A DNA stretch of 64,000 bases from Podaxis mareebaensis (lineage: Eukaryota > Basidiomycota > Agaricomycetes > Agaricales > Agaricaceae): the NCBI GenBank assembly GCA_018524725.1, contig JAEUWP010000475.1, positions 26,762 to 90,761 of the forward strand. Direction: 5' to 3'. Position 1 is the first letter of the stretch, and each line of letters opens with the position of its first letter. This document shows, piece after piece, positions 44,340 to 55,730 of the stretch. The notes beneath the pieces were generated by a model. That model was not told where the DNA came from, did not search any database, and saw nothing but the letters and a program-made list of their open reading frames with translations. The translations under genes and the position numbers were made by a program.

Positions 44340-46020
44340 ATATAACCGTAAAGAATACCTTGCGGGTAAGTGCTTTTGTGGTTGAGGAAACACAATCGGC
44401 CTCGTACGCTCTATCAACAGCGGCTCAATTCCTGTAAGCTGTTCGCCTTCATGAGAATGAGACTGGTAGTGTGCCATATTGTGATCCTCACATAATTCCA
44501 GGCTTGATTGACAAACCCCGTCCCGCAGCACCTCGTATCGCCGCCTATGGTGACGGCACACGCGTCAATGTCCTCAAGGAGTTGCCTGGATGTGCGACGA
44601 GCAACGTGCTAAGGTGTATCGGCCCCTTCAGATGGTAGGCATTAACAAGTCGACAATTGCACGATCACACAGTGAAAGAGCTCTTGGACAAACAGCAGAT
44701 GCTCGGGGCGAGTTTCTTTTGCTCTCGAACCTCAGAAATGTCGGTATGCGCACCTCATCGTCCCACGTATGGCATACTGACTACCTTATCAATGCTTTGT
44801 CCACTATCAAGGCGGTTTCGGGAAGAGATCTGGTGGAGTCGAATGACTTGAAAGAGCAGTTCCAGAATCTCATTAGTGAATCACTGCGGACCACCTGTCA
44901 TTGATACTCTCGACTAATGTAGAGACCCTGATCAAGTTGATTGTTAAATTGGACCCAAGTAGGGTCACATGAACACGCCCAGTCTATTTCGGCCTCACTG
45001 AGTTCATTAGACTTATCTTGTATGAGAAGGATGATAAGCAGCATGTAAAGTCTAAGCTAATGATAGCCAGGTGCGGGAGCCTCACTGACGGTGAAAGACT
45101 TCTTTTAGACGCTCTCATGCCTCGAGGCCAACATGTGACAACCTGCGCCCTACATATCTCGGGACCATTCCTCCCACCCTCACCCCTATCCCCCCATCCC
45201 GCCGACTCACACCCTCACCCCTATCCCCCCATTCCGCCGACTCCCACCCTCACCCCTATCCTCCCATCCCGCCGACTCCCACCCTTCGTTCGTTTCTTGG
45301 TGCGAGTCCGGCCCTTGCAGTAAGTCTTGATCGTGAGCAAGTCGAGTTCCGTGTGCTAATGACATGGCTATCCATTCAAAGTACAGATTTTGAAGGTCTA
45401 CGATCACTCGTAGATAACGCCTATCGACCTCTCGACCTCTGCAGCCTAGTTTCAAGCGCAGCCAGCCTCATTGCCTTGAGGTCTCCCTTTGATTCGCTGC
45501 TCTCTCCAATGAGTGTAGTCGAGTTGCCTCCGGATCGTATGATCGGACAGTCAGGATTTGGAATGCGAGGACAGGCGAGTTGGAAGCCAAGCTGGAGAGC
45601 CACACAGATTGGGCGACATCTGTCGCTTTCTCGCTCGACGGCACGCGAGTTGCCTCTGGATCGGATGAACAGACAGTGGCTTGTCCGTTGATATCGTCGT
45701 GATACTCAATGCGCCTACTTTGGAAACGCTAACTTCCCATTTTCTTCCTCAACATTGTCCCTTTTTGTCCTGTCCTTTACACATCGGGAACTGCATTCGT
45801 TTGTATCACTCAACCGCCATCCTCTACTGTCATTTCTTTTTGTATTATTGAGGCATACTGTACACTTGTTAAATGAATTTACGCTTTCATTCCCCTCCAT
45901 GTCCTGTCGACCTCAAGCTTTCGGAATGCTATCTAGTAGCTGATCCACCCTCAGTAACCAATCAAACGACACGGCAGTACATTTCAACCTCCATTACACG
46001 ATTCGTGTCAATTTCTCACC
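44340..46020 (+). pseudogene. NACHT-WD40 array, unit 1: NACHT relic plus one WD40 repeat
   Basis: At 44540-44930 the frames show a degenerate P-loop region (MVGINKSTIARSHSE in place of G-x-A-G-x-GKST), then LRNVG and LKEQFQNLISE, the order seen in fungal NACHT proteins. At 45541-45680 one WD40 repeat is readable (RMIGQSGFGM in one frame, TVRIWN in another). Stops and shifts occur throughout. The downstream block TTTGGAAACG...TTCTTCCTCAACATTG is shared by all units. Confidence 0.7.
45175..45290. repeat. 35-bp C-rich tandem repeat, 3 copies
   Basis: CACCCTCACCCCTATCC starts at 45175, 45210 and 45245, each copy ending in CCGCCGACTC. Other units of the array have a single copy of this sequence, so it is a local expansion. 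Confidence 0.85.
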
Positions 46021-46269
46021 TTGCTCTTGTAAGCCTGTCCCTTTTCAAAAACATCAATTCCTACACAGCCTTGGGAATGGATTTCTGCAAAGTGGGGTAC
46101 AGCAATTTTTTTTTCAATCTTCCAGTGTTTTGTCACGCAAAATCACACTCTGACCATGTGATAGTGGTCGACTATGGATTTTGCCTACCTTATCGAGTAC
46201 GCTACGTAAGTATTATACACAACTTGATTTGTACCGGTCGTGTGGATGAGGGGAAAGTACTGTATGTAC

Positions 46270-47235
46270 CTGATGCCTGGTGCGTCACCTCTTGTGGGAA
46301 CCCAGCGTTTGTGATAGACGCCAGTGTATTTTTGATGACATATGTGGCTCTCTAATTGACAGGGAAGGACTTCTTTTAGACGCTTTCATGCCTCGAGGCC
46401 AACACGTGCCAGTCCGTGCACTGGGCCTTAAACCCCGCTCATTTCCCCAAACTCTCACCCCTATCCTCCTTTCCCGCTGACTCCCACCTCTCCTTCGTCT
46501 CTAGGTGCGAGTGCAGCTCTAGCAGTAAGTCTTGATCGTGAGCAAGCCAAGTTCCGCTTGCTGATGACGCGACAGCTCATCCAAAGTACATATCTCAAAG
46601 GTCTAGTGGGGATCGATGGGGCTCTGCACCGACGGTGGCCCGGGGGTCGATTCTGTTGCCCTCTCCAATGAGACTAGTCGGGTTGTCTCTGGACCGCATG
46701 ATCGGACGGTGAGGATTTGGAATGCGAGGACGGGTGGGTTTGAAGCCAAGTTGGAGGGCCACACGGATCGAGTGACATCTGTTGCTTTTTCGCATGACGG
46801 CACGCGAGTTGCCTCGGGGTCGGATGAGTGGACAATAGCTTGTCCGCTGACATCCTCGTTATACTAAAGGCGCCGACTTTGGAAGCGCCAATTTCCCTTT
46901 TCTCTTCTAACATTGGCCCCCTTCGTCCTGTCATTTATTCGTTTGTTCCACTCAACCGCGATATTCTGCTGTCATTCTTTTTAGTGCCACTGTAGGATAT
47001 TGTACGCGTCAAATGAATTCACACTTTTGTTCGGTTGCGTGTCCGTGCCGATCTCAAACTTGCGCAGTGCCATCTGAAGCTCTGATGGCTGATCCACCCT
47101 CAGTAATCAATCAAACGACACGGTGGTACATTTCAATATCTGTTACTGTACATGATTCGCATTGCTTGTGAGCCTGTTCCCCAACGGCAACCGTATATAC
47201 TGTGAGCCTTGTATATGCTTTGATATGATTTCTAT
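46270..47235 (+). pseudogene. NACHT-WD40 array, unit 2: WD40 relic
   Basis: After a MPRGQHVPVRAL block (46390) the frame 46616-46867 reads SGPHDRTVRIWNARTGGFEA and, further on, GHTDRVTSVAFSHDGTRVAS, a nearly complete WD40 repeat. It ends in a stop soon after. No NACHT part precedes it, so this unit is truncated at its 5' side. Confidence 0.75.
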
Positions 47236-47239
47236 CCAA

Positions 47240-49020
47240 TGCTGTGATAGCGCAACGGCTGCTCGACTCCTGTGCTTATAGAACGCCATCGTCACCCAGG
47301 AGGACTCGTACGTTCAAATTTTCTCGAACGTCTATCTGTTCGCGGGAAGGAGAACCGAACGACCTTCCAAATAACAACGCTTTGGCGGTTGACGAAACAC
47401 AATCGACCTCATATACTCTATCAACAGTTGTTCAATTCCCGTAAGCTGCTCGCCTTCGTGAGCCTGAGACTGGCAGTGTGCCACAGTGCGATCCTCATAT
47501 AATTACAGGCTTGACTGACGAACTCCATCCCCAAGCCCCTCGCATCGCCTGCCTATGGTAACAGCACCCGCGTCAGTGCCGTCGAGGAGCTGATGCCTAG
47601 GCTTTCGGCGAGCAACGTGCCAAGGTATATTGGCTCTTTCAGATGGCAGGCGTCAGCGAGTCGACAATTACACAACTACTGGGCAAGCTCTTCTTGGACG
47701 AACGGCGGATGCTCGGGGCGGGTTTCTTTTGCTCTCGAACCTCAGAGAAAGCCAGGATGTATATCTCATCATCCCAAGGACGGCATACCACCTTGACAAG
47801 GCTTAATCTACTATCAAGGAGAAGATTGTGCGGGCCCCTCGAGAAGGATCCGGGTCAGTGGAGGCGAATGACTTGAAAGAGCAGTTCCAGAATCTAATTA
47901 ATGAACTGCTGCGGATTACCTGTATTGATTCTCTCGATGAGTGTATAGACCCCGATCAAGTTGATTGCTAAGTTGGGCCCGAGTTGGACTACTGTGAATA
48001 ACCCCTATTCTATTTCGGCCTGATCAAGTTCATTATACTTATCCTGTTTGGGAGGGATGGCAAGATTAGGACAACCCCAGCACGTAGCTAGGCATGGGAG
48101 TCTCACTGACGACGAAGGACTTCTTTAGACGCTCTGATGCCTCGAGGCCAGCATGTGACAGTCCTTGCCCTACATAACTTTGGCCATTCCTCCCACTATC
48201 ACCCCTATCCTCTTTTCCCGCTGACTCCCACCTTCTCGTTCGTCTCTAGGTGCGAGTGCAGCTATAGTAGTAAGTCTTGATCGTGAGCAAGTCAAGTTCC
48301 GCGTGCTGACGACATGGCAGTCCATCCAAAGTACGGATTTTGAAGGTTTGCGATTCGTATATAACCCCTCTCGATCTCTCCGGCTCAATCTCGAGTGCAG
48401 CCAGCCTCATTACCTCGAGGTCTCCCTTCGATTCTGCTGCTCTCCTCAGTGAGGGTAGTCCAGTTGGCTCCGGATCGGATGCTCAGACAGTCAGGATTTG
48501 GAATGCGACAACAGGCGGGTTGGAAGCCAGGTTGGAGGGCCACACGGATACGGTGACATCTGTTGCTTTTTCGCCCGACGGCGGCACGCGAGTTCTCTCT
48601 GGGATGGGTGGACGATACTCTGTGCGTTGACATCGCGGTGATACTAAGGGCGCCAGCATTCGCAGTGCCCATTTCCCATTTTCTTCAACGCTGTCACCTT
48701 TCGTCCCGTCTTTTGTGCTTTGGGAAAGTTTGTTCGTTTGTATCACTCGGTCACTATCCCATGCTGTCATTTCTTGTTGCGTCACTGTTGCAGATTGTAC
48801 ATGTGTTATAATGAATTTATTCTGTCGATCCTTTGCACGTGCCGTCGATCTCAAGCTTGTGCAGTGTCATCTGAGAGCTGGTCCACCCTTGATAATCAAC
48901 CAGATGAGACGGTAGTATATTTCAACATTTATTACACAATCCACGCCGATTTCCCGCCTTGCTCTTGTGGACCGTTGCTCGACGCGCAACCGCAGATACC
49001 ATGAGTCTTGTGTATGTTTG
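47240..49020 (+). pseudogene. NACHT-WD40 array, unit 3: NACHT relic plus WD40 repeat
   Basis: At 47643-47876 the frame reads MAGVSESTITQLLGKLFLDE and then MLGAGFFCSRTSE, a NACHT P-loop and following strand with the Gly-Lys step lost. The WD40 repeat is at 48340-48630 (SGSDAQTVRIWNATTGGLEA, then GHTDTVTSVAFSPDGG). Both frames end prematurely. Between them lie the same spacer and MPRGQHV block as elsewhere. Confidence 0.75.
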
Positions 49021-49519
49021 ATATGATTTTATACAATGCTGGGATAGCACAAAGACCTCACAAGGCACCATGGTCACCGAAGAACACCCGTATGTTCAAA
49101 TTTTCTCCAATGTCTATCCAGTCGCGTAAGGAGTACCACGCAACTGCCCAAATAATTGATCCATATATTGTTCAATTCTCCCGGATCAAGACCTCACAAC
49201 TGTCCTCATGCCCCAGGGCGTTCTGTTTGCTCGCGCGCTTTGAAAGGAACCCCGCCGCATTCTTGGCAGTTCACAAAATGCTGGATGTGCACAAGCCATT
49301 TCTATCGTGTTCATGTTACTGCATCCCGATCTGCAGGGGGGGACCACAAATAAGCAGAAGCTAACAACACTCGAGAAAAGAGCGAATGCTATTCTGCCAC
49401 GCATGTAAAGATACAAGGAAGGAGCATTGACTGCGTCTGAATAGCGAGCCGACAGTTTTTCTGCGTACTACGTATTTACCTCGCCTCTTGCAGTCGTATC
49501 TCATTTTTCTTGGCCATTC

Positions 49520-51110
49520 GCAGAACTATCGAGCGCTTGGTTAGGGCTATCCTTCACTTGCAAGACCGATTGTTGGCGATATGCGCTACCGAGGTTGAGG
49601 ACAATGTCGCTTTTTTTAATTCCCGTGAGCTGCTGTCCTTCATGAGAATGGCGGTTGGCAACCCCCTACATTGCTTATGGGCCTTGTTGGTAAACATCGC
49701 CTCCATAGCGCTTTTTATAGGGCCTGACGCTCCGTCTAGGATGATCCCATTGGACGCATGCCTGGCACATGCGTCGATGTCCTCGAGAGCGCTTTTTATG
49801 GAGCTTGACGCTCCCATCGGTTACATGCCTGGCACGTGCGTCGATGTCCTCAAGGATGGGCGCTTGAAGAGCAACGCGCCAAGGTGTATTGGCTCGTCAG
49901 AATGGCGGGCATCAGCAAGTCGACAATTACACAATCATTGTATGAGCTCATGGGCAAAACAGCAGATGCTGAGGGCGAGTTTGGTTTGCTCTCTAACCTC
50001 AGAGAAAAGTCAGTTATGCGCATCTCATCGTCCTGAGTGTACGACATACCAAGGCTTTGTCTGCCATCAAGGCAGAGATTGCGTAAGCCGTTCGAAAAGA
50101 ACCCGGACCTGGTGCAGTTGAATGGCTTTGAAGAACAGTTCCCGAGCCTTATTAGTGGGCCACTGCGGATTGATGCTCTCGACGAATGCACATGTGAGTG
50201 TGATCAAGTGGACCGCTAAGTTGGGCCTGAGTTGGGATACCGTGAATGCCCTAATCTATTTCGGCCTGATTAAGTTCATTATACTTATCCTTTATGGGAG
50301 AGGTAGTGAGGTCAGGACGTCTTCCGCATGCCAAGTTGAAGTTAGTGACAGTCAGTTGTGCGAGTCTCACTGGCGGCGAAGAACTTCTTTTAGATGCCCT
50401 CATACCTCGAGGCCAACATGTGACAATCCGTGCCCCACATAAGCAACTCTGACCATTCCCTCCACTCTCACCTCTATCCTCCTTACCTGCTGACTCCCAC
50501 TTCTCTTTCGTTTCTTGGTGCGAGTGCAGCTCTAGCAGTAAGTCTTGACCGTGTGCAAGTCAGCTTTCCCGTGCTGACGGCATAGCTATTCATCCACACA
50601 GATTTTGAAGGTCACTCGTAGATAACGCCTTTTCGATCTGCGGCTCAATCTCGAGTACCGCCATCATTGCCTCGAGGTGTATCAATCAGCATTAGAGGTC
50701 CGATTCTGTTGCTCTCTTCAATGAAGAGTAGTGGAGTCGCCTCTGGATCGGATGATCGGACAGTCAGGATTTGGAATGCACGGACAGGCGAGGAGGAAGC
50801 CCGGTTGGATGGCCACACGGATTGGGTGGCATCTGTTGCTTTTTCGCCCGACGGCACGCGAGTTTTTCCTCGGCCGGATGAATGGACAGTAGCTTGTTCG
50901 TTGACATTGTCGTGATACTAAAGGCGCCAGCTTCGGAAGCACTCATTTCTCCTTCACTGCATCGCCTTTCCTCCTGTCCTTTGGTCTTTGGAAAACTTCG
51001 CTCGCTTGTATCATTCAACCCACGATCTTTTGCTGCGATTCCTTTTTGTGTTACTATGGCATACTGACCTATGTTAAATAAATTTACTTTTTTGTTTCCT
51101 TCCGTGTATT
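49520..51110 (+). pseudogene. NACHT-WD40 array, unit 4: NACHT relic plus WD40 repeat
   Basis: At 49836-50219 a NACHT relic reads AKVYWLVRMAGISKSTITQS and later DALDEC, the Walker-B-like end of fungal NACHT domains. The Walker A Gly before Lys is Ser. The WD40 part at 50667-50915 gives SGSDDRTVRIWNARTGEEEA and GHTDWVASVAFSPDGTRVF. An 81-bp local duplication lies just upstream of the NACHT part. Confidence 0.78.
49708..49860. repeat. 81-bp imperfect direct duplication
   Basis: GCGCTTTTTAT.GGGC.TGACGCTCC begins at 49708 and again at 49789. Both copies continue to CATGCCTGGCAC.TGCGTCGATGTCCTC. The duplicated segment encodes the sequence just before the NACHT P-loop region. Confidence 0.75.
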
Positions 51111-52600
51111 GGATACGCGATACCATCTAGCCTTGAAGTGTCTGTTCGCTTTCCGTCTCACTAAATTTGACAACCAAGGATCCGCTCCTTCTGCCTTGTC
51201 CCTCACACAACCGGGCATTCACTCAACTAGGGACGCACAAAGCGCGTCTGTCAATCATATCAGGCGATTACATCTGGTTTCAGCTCCTCGCTTCCCTCTC
51301 CCTTGATAACTCTTTCCTTGCTCTATTAAATTTCAGCCTCACGTTCCTGTACACTGTGTGCACTTACCATATCCTGGTCCTGAGACGCATAGGATATTGT
51401 TTTAAATTCAGCTTGCTATCTTGCTACCTATTTTCTCTACGTCCCTTATTCCTGGCCAGTTTATTTCGCATTGCGGTGACTATTGCTTTACAGAGTGCTG
51501 TCCAACTACGGCATGCCACCTTGTCAAATCTTCCAATACTATCAAGCGCGGAAGTTGTGAAAGCCCCTCCCGGATCTGGTGGAGTCGAATAACTTGAAGG
51601 AACATTTCCAGAGTCTCATTAGTAAACCGCCGCGGACTACGCCTGTCATTGAAGCTCTCGGCGAATGTACATGTGACCCCAATCAAGTTGATCGCTAAGT
51701 TGGGCCCCAAGTTGGGCTACCATAAACACTCCCAGTCTATTTCTGCCTGACCGTGTTGATTATACTTATCCGGTATAGGAGGGCTAGTAAAGCCAGGGCG
51801 ACTTCAGCATGCAAGAGTCCAAGTTAACGATAGCCAGCTGTGGGAGTCTCAATGGTGGTGAAACTTCTTTTAGACGCTCTCATGCCTCGAGGCCAACATG
51901 TGACAGTCCACGCCCTACATAACACTGGCCATTCGTCCCATTCTTACTCCTATCATCCTTGCTCGCTGGCTCTCACCCCTCTTTCGTTCTCGGTGCGAGT
52001 CAGCTCTAACAGTAAGTCTTGATCATGACCAAGCCAAGTTCCGCATGCTGAAGGCATGGCTATCCGTTCGAAGTACAGGTTTTGAAGGTCTGCGATCACT
52101 CGTAGATAACGCCTCTCGATCACGGCGGCTCAGTTTCGAGTGCAGCTATCGTCATTGCCTCGACTTCTCCTTTTGACTCTGCTGCTTTCCAGTGAGGGTT
52201 GTCGAGCTGCCTCCGGATCGGATGATTGGACAGTCAGGATTTGGAATGCGGGGACAGGCGAGGAGGAAGCCCGGTTGGAGGGCCACACATATTCGGTGAT
52301 CTGTCGCTTTCTCGCTCGACGGCATGCGAGTTTTCTTTGGGTCGGATGAATGGACAGTAACTTGTCCGCTGACATTGCGGTCATACTAAGGGTGCCAGCT
52401 TTGGAAGCGTCTATTTCTCTTTCAATACTGTCGCAATTCGTCCTGTCCTTTGACCTTTGGAAAACTTCGCTCGTATATATCATTCAACCACGATCTTTCA
52501 CTGTGATTTTTTTTTGTGTTACTGTGGCATACTGTACCTATGTTTAATGAATTTACGTTTCTGTTTTCTTCCGTGTGTTGGGGATGCGATACCACTTAGC
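51111..52600 (+). pseudogene. NACHT-WD40 array, unit 5: truncated NACHT tail plus WD40 repeat
   Basis: The 5' half (51120-51480) shares with unit 6 a spacer containing CAACCAAGGATCC. A NACHT tail (SSAEVVKAPP, GGVE) lies at 51480-51700. The WD40 repeat at 52140-52349 reads SGSDDWTVRIWNAGTGEEEA then LEGHTYSVI, then a frame break. The unit repeats at about 1.47 kb relative to units 4 and 6. Confidence 0.72.
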
Positions 52601-54130
52601 AGTGAAGTGCCCATTTATCATTCATCTCGCTAATTTCGCCAACCAAGGATCCACTCCGCCTCATCCCTCATAAAACCGGGCGTTCACTGGACTAACGGTC
52701 CAGGAAGTGCGTTTATACCAGACAACTACATCCGGTTTCAACACCTGGCTTCCTTCTCCCTCGACAGCTCTCTCCTTGCTGCCCTATCCTGGTCCTGAGA
52801 TGCATAAAATATTGTTTTAAATTCAGCTTGCTATCTTGCTACCCGTTTTCTTTACATCGCTTATTCCTGGCCCGTTTGTTTCGCATTTCGGTGTCAGTTG
52901 TTCTACAGAGTGTTGTCCAACTACTACATGCCACCTTACCAAGTCTTTCAGCACTATCAAGGGCAGAGGTTGTGAAAGCCCCTCGAGAAGGACCCGAATC
53001 TGGTGGAGTCGAATGACTTGAAAGAACAATTCCAGAATCTCAGATCTCATTAGTGGGCCACTGCGGACCGCCTGTCGTTGGTACTCTCGGCGATTGGACA
53101 GACCCCGATGGAGTTGATTGCTAAGTTGAGTCCACGCACACCCCTATTCTATCTCCGCTAAGCTCGTCATTCTATCCCGTAAGTAGCCAGGCGTGGGAGT
53201 CTCACTGACTCGGGAACTTCTTTTAGACGCTCTCACCCCCGCCCCATTCCCTCAACCTCTACACCTATCCATCTGCCCGCTCACTCCCACCTCTTGTTCG
53301 TTCTTGGTGCGAGCGCAGCTCTAGCAGTAAGTCTTGATCGTGAGCAAGTTAAGGTCTGCAACGCTGATGACATGGCGATCCGCCCAAAGTAGAGTTGTTG
53401 GCGGTCTACGATCGTTTGTAGATAACGCCTTTCGACATTTGCGGCCCAACTTCGAGTGCAGCCAGCGTCATTGCCTCGAGGTCTACTCATCTGCAGTGGT
53501 GTGGCCTCCCAAGAAGTCGTTGATGCGTCAAATCTATAGTGTGCAGCCGAAGCGGGTACCTGAAGTCGCATCACCAGACATGTGGAGATCGATGGGGCTC
53601 TGCACTGATGGAGACTCGGGGGTTGATTCTGTTGTCCTTTCCAATGAGGATAGTCAAGTTGCCTCTGGATCGGATGATCGGACGGTGAGGATCTGGAATG
53701 TGGGGACAGGCGAGCAGGAAGCCCAGGTGGATGGCCACACGGATTGGCCGAAAAAGCGACAGATGTCACCTAATCGGATTGGGTGGGATCTGTCGCTTTT
53801 TCGCCTGATGGCGCACGAGTTTTCTCTGGGTTGGATGAATGGACAGTAGCTTGTTCGTTGACACTGTCATGACAGTGGTGACGCTAATAGCGCTAGCTTT
53901 GGAAGCGCTTATTTCCCATTTTCTCCTTCAACACTGTCATCTTTCGTCCTATCCATTGTTCTTTGGGGAACTTCGCTCGTTTGTAACGCTCGATTGTGAT
54001 TTTCTGCTGTCGTTTTTGTTTGTGTTATATGGCATACTGTCTCTATGTTAAATGAACTCGGGTTCTCGTGTCCCGTTGAGTTTGAGTATGCGCGGTGCCA
54101 TTTGATAGCTGATCCACCTTCAGTAATCAG
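52601..54130 (+). pseudogene. NACHT-WD40 array, unit 6: truncated NACHT tail plus WD40 repeat with hairpin
   Basis: The NACHT tail is at 52828-53050 (SRAEVVKAPREGPESGGVE). The WD40 repeat at 53600-53850 reads SGSDDRTVRIWNVGTGEQEA and GHTDW. It then enters the 59-bp palindrome 53747-53806, which replaces normal continuation into SVAFSPDG. Flanking blocks match units 5 and 7. Confidence 0.72.
53747..53806. repeat. Palindrome formed from WD40-coding sequence
   Basis: The left arm GCCGAAAAAGCGACAGAT is the reverse complement, with one mismatch, of the right arm ATCTGTCGCTTTTTCGCC. The arms continue with good pairing (GTCACCTAATC against GATTGGGTGGG), leaving almost no loop. In other units only the right arm is present, as the codons for SVAFSPDG. 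The left arm is therefore an inverted copy. Confidence 0.85.
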
Positions 54131-54133
54131 TGA

Positions 54134-54480
54134 ACGAGTAGGAATGAAATAAAAACCTTTGATTATCAGGAATTAACTAAAATTGTAGGAGTTCTCACTG
54201 AAGCAGCGTTCCCACGCGAGTGTATCAATGAATCTGCTGCATGAGTGCCTATATGTATGCTTCAGGAATTTTTGCTAAGGTATTCCTTGAGCCCGGAGGC
54301 TGCATATAAAGATTTGTTTATAAAGGAGTTGTAAGGTTTTATAGCCTAGCGGTGTAGAGTAGCTCTGCCCTCAGGTTATTTGCCTCGGTGAACTGGAGTT
54401 CAATTCCCTATAATGCCGCATTGTTTAGACTTTAGTCCTTCTTATAGTCCAAGCCACTGATGACAGCCGATGAAATGAAT
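54134..54480. mobile_element. Insertion with tRNA-like box A and box B; possible SINE
   Basis: Compared with the other units, about 350 bp of foreign sequence follows CAGTAATCAG at 54121. It contains TAGCCTAGCGGTGTAGAG (54341, box-A-like) and, about 55 bp downstream, GAGTTCAATTCCC (54400, box-B-like). GGTTTTA before and TAATGCC after can pair as an acceptor-like stem with one mismatch. A full cloverleaf is not convincing, so a tRNA-derived SINE or a decayed tRNA is more likely than a working tRNA. Confidence 0.35.
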
Positions 54481-54482
54481 CG

Positions 54483-54540
54483 GCCGAAAAAGCGACAGAT
54501 TTCACCCAGATTGTGTGAGATCTGTCGCTTTTTTCGCCTG
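54483..54540. repeat. Second copy of the WD40-derived palindrome
   Basis: GCCGAAAAAGCGACAGATTT ... AGATCTGTCGCTTTTTTCGCC repeats the 53747-53806 structure with a few substitutions. Sharing this derived feature shows that units 6 and 7 arose by duplication after the inversion. Confidence 0.85.
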
Positions 54541-54613
54541 ACGGCACGCGAATTTTCTCCGGGTTGGATAAATGGACAGCTGTAGCTTGTTCGTTGACAT
54601 TGTCGTGATACTA

Positions 54614-55370
54614 CAGTTGAGGACAACCAAACACGACAACTCGGGTATTAGCTGATAGTGCATTTCCTGGATCAAATTTTGGCCAGGGATAGACTTGGAT
54701 AAGCAAAAGGAGTCGAAATATGCATTTATCGAAAAAATTACACAACTTTTTACGGTGGCCAAAATTTTTCGAGATTTCAACAGTACATGAGAGGGACTAT
54801 ATAGGCTATTTTCGACAGAAGAAGCAGTTGAGGATGGCATCACAAAGCCATCACTGCACTCTTTGGGACACCTCAGTGCACTTTCTGTTTTCGGACTGCC
54901 CGCGCTGCTGCCCGACCACCCTTTCAATATGCACCCATGAAGCATGAGGTCCGGTTAATGAAAGAACAAACGGTGTCAGGAGTACTGATTTGGAACCCTG
55001 AAGTGTTTTGGGCAACCCCCGAGTTTGCCAGGTGTCCACGTGCCATGTTGATGCAAGTCAGAACCAAAATCAACAACCTTTTTTTTCGCATCTATGCATC
55101 TCACTCGTGTCCTTTCAACGTCAAAATCTCGCTGTAGATAGTCTAGACACTTTCTTAATCATTCCTTTACTATTTTTCACCATATTTCCAAAGTGGCCAA
55201 ATTTTGCGGGGTGAATTGATCCTAAATAGGAATAAATAATAAACGGCTCGTGCAAATATGCTCCATTAGTTGCCTAGTGACTGTTTCTGGTGTTCTTTGG
55301 TGAAAATGACCATTTGTGGCCATGGGAAAAATAGTTCACAAAAGTTGTCGTGTTTGGTTGTCCTCAACTG
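54614..55370. mobile_element. 757-bp TIR element (MITE) with TA target duplication
   Basis: The first 28 bases, beginning CAGTTGAGGACAACCAAACA, are the exact reverse complement of the last 28, ending TGTTTGGTTGTCCTCAACTG. TA flanks both ends (54612-54613 and 55371-55372). Without it, the flanks join to the common array sequence (GTGATACTA...GCGCCAGCTTTGG, compare 50910). The interior is AT-rich with no transposase-like frame. It is a non-autonomous TA-inserting element of a different family from 43659-44225. Confidence 0.88.
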
Positions 55371-55730
55371 TAGAGCGCCAGCTTTGGAAGCGCTTATTTC
55401 CCATTTTCCCCTTCGACACTATCACCTTTCGTCCTTTCCGTCGCTCTTTGGGAAACTTCGTTCGTTTGTACCACTCAACCGCGATTTCCTGCTGTCATTG
55501 GTGTTTGTGTTACTCTGGCATGCTGTACCTATGTTAAATGAACTGAAGGTCTTCGTGTTCTTCCACGTCCTGTCAAGCTTGAGTATGCACGGTGCCATCT
55601 GGTAGCTGATCCGTCTTCAGCAATCAGTCGACGAGACGGTAGTATATTGCGATATCTATTACACCATTCGCGTTGATTTCTCGCCTCACTTTCGTGAACC
55701 TGTTCCTCAATGTGCAAAGCCCAAGAAACG

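Larger units (their letters stand above)
54481..55730 (+). pseudogene. NACHT-WD40 array, unit 7: WD40 end with the hairpin, split by a MITE
   Basis: The left piece (54481-54613) holds the same palindrome as unit 6 and then GGCACGCG...GTTGACATTGTCGTGATACTA. After the 757-bp element, the common 3' block resumes at 55371 (GAGCGCCAGCTTTGGAAGCG) and runs to about 55690. No open frame survives. Confidence 0.7.

Noticed and set aside
45018..45323. 101-codon Pro/His-rich frame
   Set aside because: It is the translation of the 35-bp C-rich tandem repeat, not a gene.
44590..54947. Individual open frames in the NACHT-WD40 array as separate intact genes
   Set aside because: No splice model joins a full NACHT to a WD40 propeller; P-loops are altered and stops are frequent, so they were scored as pseudogene units.
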